From JAAYYM01 sp964638005 (lineage in GTDB: Bacteria; Bacillota; Clostridia; Lachnospirales; Lachnospiraceae), in NCBI GenBank assembly GCA_964638005.1, contig CAZWXS010000099.1, positions 1-5,163 of the forward strand: a stretch of DNA of 5,163 nt. The letters are read 5' to 3'. The number at the start of each line of letters is the position of its first letter. Position 1 is the first letter of the stretch. Positions 1 to 5,163 of the stretch are shown in pieces. Under the pieces are notes generated by a model. That model was not told the origin of the DNA. It did not search any database and was given only the letters and a program-made list of their open reading frames with translations. A program made the translations under genes and the position numbers.

Positions 1-608
1 TAATTTATATATACGTCATGTAATACACTTAATGTTCCCTGATTGTTTATGCGGGTAACCAGATCCCACACCTCCGTAACCGATAGGTTCTTCCCTTCCT
101 TATGCCACTTTGCAAGAATCGCAAACAGACCACTGATATGATATTCCAGTACATAAGACATCTCTATCTGCTCTTTTTCCGGCAGGCTGCTCAAAAACTG
201 TTCGCACTCCGGCTGTATCCACTCACGCAGCCGCTGCGTAAATACCGGAGTTCTGACCTTATGAAACATAATCGTCAACACCTTGCTGTTCTCTTCATAG
301 AACTTGACAAAGGCTTCATCCGGACTCAATGAAATCGGTGCCTCCGTCCTTTGACCTGTCTTGGCGGCCGCATCCTCCATATGAGATTCTCCAACCTTTT
401 TAGCCCGTTCAAATAAAGTATTCACAACATAATCCAGCACATCCTGTACATTATCGAAGTAGGAATAGAATGTACTTCTGTTATACCCTGCATGCTCTGC
501 GATCTCTTTTACCGAGATCCCCGAAATGTCCTTCTCTGCATAGATATTCAGAAATGCTTCCACCAGATTTTTCTTTGTCTGTTCAGTTAACTCCGGATTT
601 TTTTGCAT
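1..608 (-). CDS. TetR/AcrR-family transcriptional regulator, 3' end cut by window edge
   Basis: Translating the minus strand from the ATG at 608 gives 202 uninterrupted residues up to the left edge. An N-terminal TetR DNA-binding domain is clear. Helix 1 is around residues 8-25, and the helix-turn-helix spans about 31-51, including SVKEIAEHAGYNRSTFYSYF and ending in the typical TFYxYF block. It is followed by DNVQDVLDYV, which leads into the ligand-binding domain. The C-terminal part is helical and unassigned, with no visible clue to the ligand. The last two bases read TA, so the stop may lie just past the edge; 202 residues is already a usual TetR length. The start lies inside the permease gene (26-nt overlap). 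An AAGGGG stretch about 10 nt upstream is a weak Shine-Dalgarno, so translational coupling is likely. As the last gene of the pump operon it is probably a local repressor that also controls its own synthesis (inference). Confidence 0.94.
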   Translation of the reverse strand, partial: MQKNPELTEQTKKNLVEAFLNIYAEKDISGISVKEIAEHAGYNRSTFYSYFDNVQDVLDYVVNTLFERAKKVGESHMEDAAAKTGQRTEAPISLSPDEAFVKFYEENSKVLTIMFHKVRTPVFTQRLREWIQPECEQFLSSLPEKEQIEMSYVLEYHISGLFAILAKWHKEGKNLSVTEVWDLVTRINNQGTLSVLHDVYIN

Positions 609-3608
609 TTTTCTTCGGCCCCTTGAATAGTTTTCTCTCACCGCTGTTGACCTGATCCAGTAATGTATAGAAGACCGGAATCAAGAATAAGGTTAATACC
701 GTAGATGCCACGAAACCACCGATGATAACAACACCCATGCTCTGCATCATCTCCGTACCCTCACCGATTCCGAGCGACATCGGCACCATGGCAAGAATGG
801 TTGTCAGACTGGTCATCAGGATCGGACGCAGTCTGATGCGGCCCGTCTCAACCAGTGCATCCTCACGTTCCGAATCTGCACGCAGCTGATTCGCCGTATC
901 TACGAACAAAATACCATTGTTCACGACGGTTCCGACTAACATCAAAAGACCCATCATTGAGACCATCGTAAGCGTCGTTCCCGTCAGTAACATCAACCCA
1001 ACAGAGCCAACCAGACTAAACGGAATACACCACATGACCATCAAGGAAAATCGCACCGACTCAAACTGCATTGCCATGATCATCAGCACCAGCAATATTG
1101 CTACTATAATAGATGTCCCTAAACTGGAGAACTCCTCCATCATCATTTCATCCTGTGTCGTAGAGCCAACAGCAACATCGCCTGAAAACAGGCAGCCTGC
1201 CACGCGTGCATCCACGCTGTCCTGTGCATCGAATCTGGATTCCTTCAAGGTCGTCCCTGTGATGTCTACACTATAGCGTCCGTTATACCTCGTCAACTGC
1301 TCTGCACTGTCCGTATATACGAATTCCGCAATATCAGAAAGCAACACCTGTTTCCCTGTCGGGGCCTGCAGTACCAGATTCTTGAGAGATGCAACATCCT
1401 CATACATCTCGTCCGGATATTCTACCGTGACCGTATACAGCTTCTTTTGATTTGTAATCTCTATTGTATCCACTCCGCTGAGTGCCATATTGACATTTTG
1501 TGCAACCGCAGCAGGAGTAAACCCAATCGCAGCCGCCTTTAACGGATCGATTACCAGCTTTGCCTTACTGCCGCTTGTATAGGCTGTAGATGTCACATCG
1601 ATGATACCCGGCGTGTCCTTCATGATATCCTCCACCATGACAGATGCTTCCTTCAGATCCTCCATATCACTTCCCAGCAAGGTAATACTGGTTCCGCTGC
1701 CGCCAAGTGCTCCCATACTGCCCATATCACTCGTAACTTCCTCTACCGTGATATCAAATCCTGCCATTCCCTTTACGGCAAGTGTCCAATCCTCTGCAGT
1801 TTCCCATGTTTCCTTACTGCGATCTTTCTTCAAGAATACATTGACCGTCGCGGTCGCTCCCGAACTGTCAGCCGTTACATTGTAGGATTCCACATCCGGA
1901 TTGCTCGCTACCATTGATTCCAGGCTCTGCAGCAACCGGTCGTATTTATCAAGTGCAAGTCCGGGTCTGCCTGAAATATTGAATGCAATCTGTCCCTGAT
2001 CCGTCGCCGGCATCAGTTCCATATTCAGCAGCGTTGCACCGATACCGGATGCCAGAAGCAGTACAAGCGCCACCAGTACAGCCAGCTTCTTATGATGCAG
2101 GACTCCGCGCAGCATCTTGGAATAGCGCGTAGAAGTCCGACCCAGAAATCTTGTTATGATGGTATCCTTTCTTTCTTTCGGTCGATACTTGGAAAAGAAC
2201 AGTGGCACCAGCGTAATTGCCGATACTAAAGATGCAAGCAATGAAAATACAATCGTAAATCCAAGAGGGCCAAACATCTGCCCTGAAAGTCCCTTTGTCA
2301 GACTGATCGGAAGGAATACCGCAACCGTAGTCGTAGTCGAAGCAATAATAGAATTGAGAACGAATCTGGTTCCCTCCTCCGCCGCCTCACGATAGGTCAA
2401 TCCGTCATCTTTCTTACGGAAGCAGCTTTCCAGTACAACAATCGAGTTGTCCACCATCATACCGACGCCTATGACCAAACCTCCCATCGTAACGACATTC
2501 AGGGAAAAGCCCATCAGCTGCATCAAAATAAATGTAATCAATATGGAAATCGGCATGGAACAGCCGACAATCAGACTTCCTTTGATATCTCCAAAAAACA
2601 GGAACAATATCAGCATGGACAGTCCCATTCCGAGAAGCAGCGTATCCGCAACTGCTTTCAACGAATCCTTTACATCCTCACTGGTGTCGGATATGATCAG
2701 GAAATTAGCACCCGCATCCTCGGCTTCCAATTTTTCAATTACACCCTTGACTTCATTGGCAACCGCCACATCACCTGCACTCTGACGCTTTGTGATGCTA
2801 ATGGTCACATTATCCAGTCCGTTATAGCGGCTGAGAGATGTCGATTTTTCATAATTGCTTCGGATATCTGCCACATCAGACAACTGAATAACAGTTCCCT
2901 TTGCCGTAGTAATCGGAATGGAACGCAGCTGCTCGATAGTATTATACTCGGCACTGATGCTTACATTCATGGATTGATTTCCCTGAACGGCAGTTCCGAC
3001 CGGCATATTAAAATTCGCTGCATTGATATAGGTTACGATATTGCTCATTGCAAGACCGTACTGTGCCATTTTCTGTGGATTCAGGCTCACGCTGACATAA
3101 GCCTCCTTGCCGCCGGACACCTCCACCTCCGCAACATCCGTAATACGTTCCAGCTCCGGAACAACATCATTTTCCACATAATTCAACAGATCGATATCTC
3201 CGTCAGCCGATGCGGATATCATGACCGTCGGTATCGCATTGATGTTCAATTCTATGATACGTGGTGTCCCTGCTCCGCTCGGAAGCTGATTGGAATTTTC
3301 ATTCAGCGCCTCCAGAAGATCCATATAAGCATCATCCATATCCGTTCCGTATTCATACTGGAACATAACCATAGACATACTCTCTGCTGATGTAGACTGT
3401 ATATTCTTCAGTCCCTTCAGAGTACCTCCGGCTTCCTCGATTTCCTGTGACACCAGTTCATCAATATCCTCCGGTGATACGCCGACATAAGTCGTCATAA
3501 CAATAAGCATCGGCATTTCCATATCAGGAGACAGCTGCATGTTGAGTCCGAATATAGAACCGACACCGAATACAATGATTGCAGCAATAATGACAATCAC
3601 CGATACCG
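583..3608 (-). CDS. RND-family efflux permease (AcrB/SwrC-like), N-terminus lost in assembly gap
   Basis: This is an inner-membrane proton-driven exporter subunit of the resistance-nodulation-division superfamily. 1007 residues are visible, counted from the Val at 3606; full-length relatives have about 1020-1050, so only about 10-20 N-terminal residues are missing. The order is canonical: TM1 (about 1-20), a first porter/docking loop (about 25-315), TM2-TM6 (about 318-475), TM7 (about 508-530), a second large loop (about 535-825) and TM8-TM12 (about 830-985). It ends in a Lys-rich cytoplasmic tail. The TM4 relay motif reads GMMVDNSIVVLES, with Asp386 matching AcrB Asp407 and Asn387 in place of Asp408. 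TM10 reads VGTVVNNGILFVD, with Asn896 in place of AcrB Lys940. TM11 keeps RLRPILMTS (Arg925 and Thr932, matching Arg971 and Thr978). These features resemble Gram-positive HAE1 pumps such as Bacillus SwrC. The substrate is not deducible. The stop overlaps the start of the TetR gene. Confidence 0.96.
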
Positions 3609-3708
3609 NNNNNNNNNNNNNNNNNNNNNNNNNNNNNNNNNNNNNNNNNNNNNNNNNNNNNNNNNNNNNNNNNNNNNNNNNNNNNNNNNNNNNNNNNNNN
3701 NNNNNNNN
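3609..3708. other. Assembly gap, exactly 100 N
   Basis: A run of exactly 100 unknown bases separates the adaptor and permease. This round number is a common placeholder for a gap of unknown size. The missing DNA should include the adaptor's C-terminal membrane-proximal domain, its stop codon, a ribosome-binding site and the first residues of the permease. From usual family lengths that probably needs more than 100 bases (inference). The apparent continuous reading frame across it is not evidence of a fused protein. Confidence 0.99.
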
Positions 3709-5007
3709 ACCGATATATTTTTTGACTGCAACTCCGTCAACATCCGTATATACATATGCCTGCTCATTTTCATAATAAACCGCATCCAGCGGAATCGTAA
3801 CGGCATTTTCGGCAATCGCCGTCTCCAATACCACCTTCACGCTGGAGCCTGCAAACAGCCCTTCGCCACCGCCATCCACAGATGCTTCTATCTTGAACAT
3901 GCCCGTATTGGCATCTATGCTGTCCTCTATTTCCGTAATCTCACCTGTATATGTTGCATCCGCATATTCAATACTGATCTTCTGTCCTACGGATATATGG
4001 TTGATATTGCTCTCACTGACATAGAAGGTAATCATCTTATTATCATCTGTGGTAATGACATACGCCGGTGATCCTGCCTGCGCCAATCCGTATTTCTCTA
4101 CATTGATCTGCTCGATCACTCCGCTGACCGGCGCCTTGATCTTGTAATTGCCCAGAGCTTCCTTTGCATTGTCTACCGCCACCTGCGCCTGATTGACTGT
4201 CGCAGATGCCGTGCTCATGGCTTCCGATAATATCTTGGTAACCGTCAGATTAAGAGTTGCCGTTGCCGCCGCTTCTCCGATTTCCGCTGTCGCAATGGCA
4301 TTTTCATATGTGTGGATGCTGGATTCCAGTTGAGACTTCGTAGATTCCGCTGTCGCAATCGACTTATCAATGGTCGCAGTCTGCGTCTCCAATGCCGCAA
4401 CTGCACTCTTAAGTTCTGCCACCTTAGGATCGGAAGGATTGACGCTGACCAATGTGCTTAACTGCTTCTGCAGTTCCTCCTTCTGTTTGTTCATCCCATC
4501 CTTTGAAGATTTCATATCCTCAATGCTTCTTCTCGCATCCCCGATTGCATCACATGTATTATAATAATTGTAATAAGCATTATCGACACCGATTTCTGCA
4601 TTTTTATAGGAAGTAGTTGCTTGAATCGCCTGTGTGTCCAAAGAACTTCCGAGCGTCCTGTCTGCATTCGTCTTGCTGAGTGCATATGCTGCCTGTGCAG
4701 ACTTGATCGCCTGTTGTGCCTGTGTGTCATCTACCTCGAAGAGCAGATCGCCTTCATTGACTATATCTCCTTCTTCAAAATATGTCTCAAGAATCTCTCC
4801 GCCTGCCTTTGCTACTACCGAAACCGTATCTCCCGTAGCAACCGTACCGATAAATTCTCCGGTATTTACGATTGTCTCTCGCATAGGAGCCTCTTCCTTG
4901 ACCAGCAGATCCTCATATTCTGCCAATTCTTCTTTCTCACTGCAGCCGCAGAATATAACACCCACAATACACAGCAAGCCGATTATTTTTCGCTTCTTTC
5001 CTATCAT
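3709..5007 (-). CDS. RND efflux periplasmic adaptor subunit (HlyD/AcrA-like lipoprotein), C-terminus lost in gap
   Basis: This is the membrane-fusion partner of the downstream permease. I chose the ATG at 5007 because GAGGAGA sits 7 nt upstream; an in-frame ATG at 5022 with weaker spacing to GCAGGA is the alternative. From 5007, 433 residues are visible. A basic start and hydrophobic segment end in a lipobox-like FCGC with Cys22, so it should be a lipoprotein anchored outside the cytoplasmic membrane. The first lipoyl-like half is at about 60-95 and contains GDIVNEGD. A very long Ala/Gln/Glu-rich helical hairpin follows at about 95-285, turning at NPSDPK (residues 190-195). The second lipoyl half, with IKAPVSGVIEQINV, is at about 290-321. 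The beta-barrel (about 325-397) contains the typical ITEIEDSIDANTGMFKI block, and the membrane-proximal domain begins at about 400. The remaining 50 or more residues fall in the N run. No canonical TolC-binding RxxxLxxxxxxS motif is seen at the hairpin tip. Confidence 0.95.
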
Positions 5008-5013
5008 CACAAT

Positions 5014-5020
5014 TCTCCTC
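5014..5020 (-). promoter_or_regulatory. Shine-Dalgarno of the adaptor gene
   Basis: The minus strand reads GAGGAGA, then 7 nt (ATTGTG preceded by A), then the ATG at 5007. This near-perfect anti-16S match overlaps the upstream in-frame ATG at 5022, so it is what decides the start call in favour of 5007. Confidence 0.75.
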
Positions 5021-5054
5021 ATCCTAAAATCCTGCTTCTAAAAAACAAACTCTG

Positions 5055-5083
5055 GTCCATTACCCAACACCATGTTGTCCATT
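5055..5083. promoter_or_regulatory. Candidate operator: 13-bp palindrome flanked by direct heptamer repeats
   Basis: CAACACCATGTTG (5065-5077) is an inverted repeat with perfect 5-bp arms around a 3-bp centre. It overlaps or lies beside two copies of GTCCATT (5055-5061 and 5077-5083), spaced 22 bp apart, about two helical turns. It sits immediately downstream of the predicted transcription start, where a bound repressor would block transcription. A TetR protein is encoded at the end of the operon, so it is the natural candidate ligand. The arms are short and chance cannot be excluded. Confidence 0.35.
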
Positions 5084-5087
5084 GATG

Positions 5088-5116
5088 ATTATAATGAAAT
5101 ACTCTCAGATAATCAA
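5088..5116 (-). promoter_or_regulatory. Sigma-A-type promoter of the efflux operon
   Basis: On the minus strand a -35 element TTGATT (5111-5116) and a perfect -10 element TATAAT (5088-5093) are separated by exactly 17 nt. The predicted transcription start is near 5081-5083, giving a leader of about 75 nt before the adaptor ATG at 5007. Upstream DNA is very AT-rich, with runs of A and T that could act as an UP element. This is the only strong promoter I noticed, and it fits one transcript covering adaptor, permease and regulator. Confidence 0.75.
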
Positions 5117-5148
5117 CCGACATTTTTTAATTGATTGTTGTATTTAAG

Positions 5149-5163
5149 AATTATTTCATAATT
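5149..5163. repeat. AT-rich 15-bp inverted repeat at the right edge
   Basis: AATTAT-TTC-ATAATT is a perfect 6-bp-arm palindrome with a 3-bp centre, ending exactly at the window edge, so it may extend further. It lies about 35 bp upstream of the -35 element. It could be a regulator site or part of an upstream gene's 3' region, but in such AT-rich DNA it may be chance. Confidence 0.3.

Noticed and set aside
102..655. Plus-strand frames at 102-332 and 470-655
   Set aside because: They lie opposite the TetR gene and the end of the permease, which have convincing domains and cover the same DNA.
609..700. A separate promoter for the TetR gene inside the permease 3' end
   Set aside because: A TTGATT-like hexamer is present, but no -10-like element lies at 16-18 nt spacing, so it is not supported.
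630..1720. Internal similarity between the two halves of the permease taken as a recent duplication
   Set aside because: The twofold TM and porter repeat is an ancient, general property of RND permeases.
583..5022. A single fused adaptor-permease polypeptide
   Set aside because: The fusion exists only through 100 unknown bases; both families lose expected terminal sequence exactly at the gap, and a shared frame occurs by chance one time in three.
5065..5077. The leader palindrome read as an RNA terminator or riboswitch
   Set aside because: The stem is only 5 bp with a 3-nt loop and no following U tract; the leader of about 75 nt shows no known riboswitch core.
4621..5085. Plus-strand open frames opposite the adaptor gene, and similar ones opposite the permease (for example 2974-3390 and 917-1276)
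   Set aside because: They are antisense to clearly conserved coding sequence, have low-complexity or Ser/Thr-rich translations and show no recognisable domain.

Overview
The window carries one minus-strand operon for a Gram-positive-type RND efflux system. In transcription order it holds a lipoprotein periplasmic-adaptor (membrane-fusion, HlyD/AcrA-like) subunit, an RND permease (AcrB/SwrC-like, HAE1-type), and a TetR/AcrR-family regulator that runs off the left edge. The lipoprotein adaptor, the SwrC-like permease signature and the style of the TetR protein suggest a Firmicute, most likely a Clostridia/Lachnospiraceae gut bacterium. That assignment is inference from protein style; no rRNA or marker gene is present.

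Layout. Positions 5008-5163 hold an AT-rich upstream region with a near-consensus sigma-A promoter reading leftward, a leader of about 75 nt with a small palindrome, and a strong Shine-Dalgarno. Positions 3709-5007 hold the adaptor, whose C-terminus is lost in the gap. Positions 3609-3708 are exactly 100 N, an assembly gap. Positions 583-3608 hold the permease, which lacks only its extreme N-terminus. Positions 1-608 hold the TetR regulator, whose start overlaps the permease end by 26 nt. No gene-free stretch exceeds 300 bases.

How the genes work together. The adaptor and permease should form a proton-driven exporter in the cytoplasmic membrane. The adaptor is lipid-anchored on the outer face, with an unusually long helical hairpin and no recognisable TolC-docking motif. 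The TetR protein, made from the same transcript, is the obvious candidate for sensing a substrate and repressing the promoter near 5090. The substrate cannot be read from the sequence.

The main caution is that the adaptor and permease happen to lie in the same frame across the N run. An automatic caller would therefore report a single 1479-residue adaptor-permease fusion, which is almost certainly an artefact. I see no mobile element, CRISPR array, RNA gene or clearly undescribed system here. The points worth a second look are the gap artefact, the candidate operator, the long hairpin, the altered proton-relay residues and the position of the regulator.
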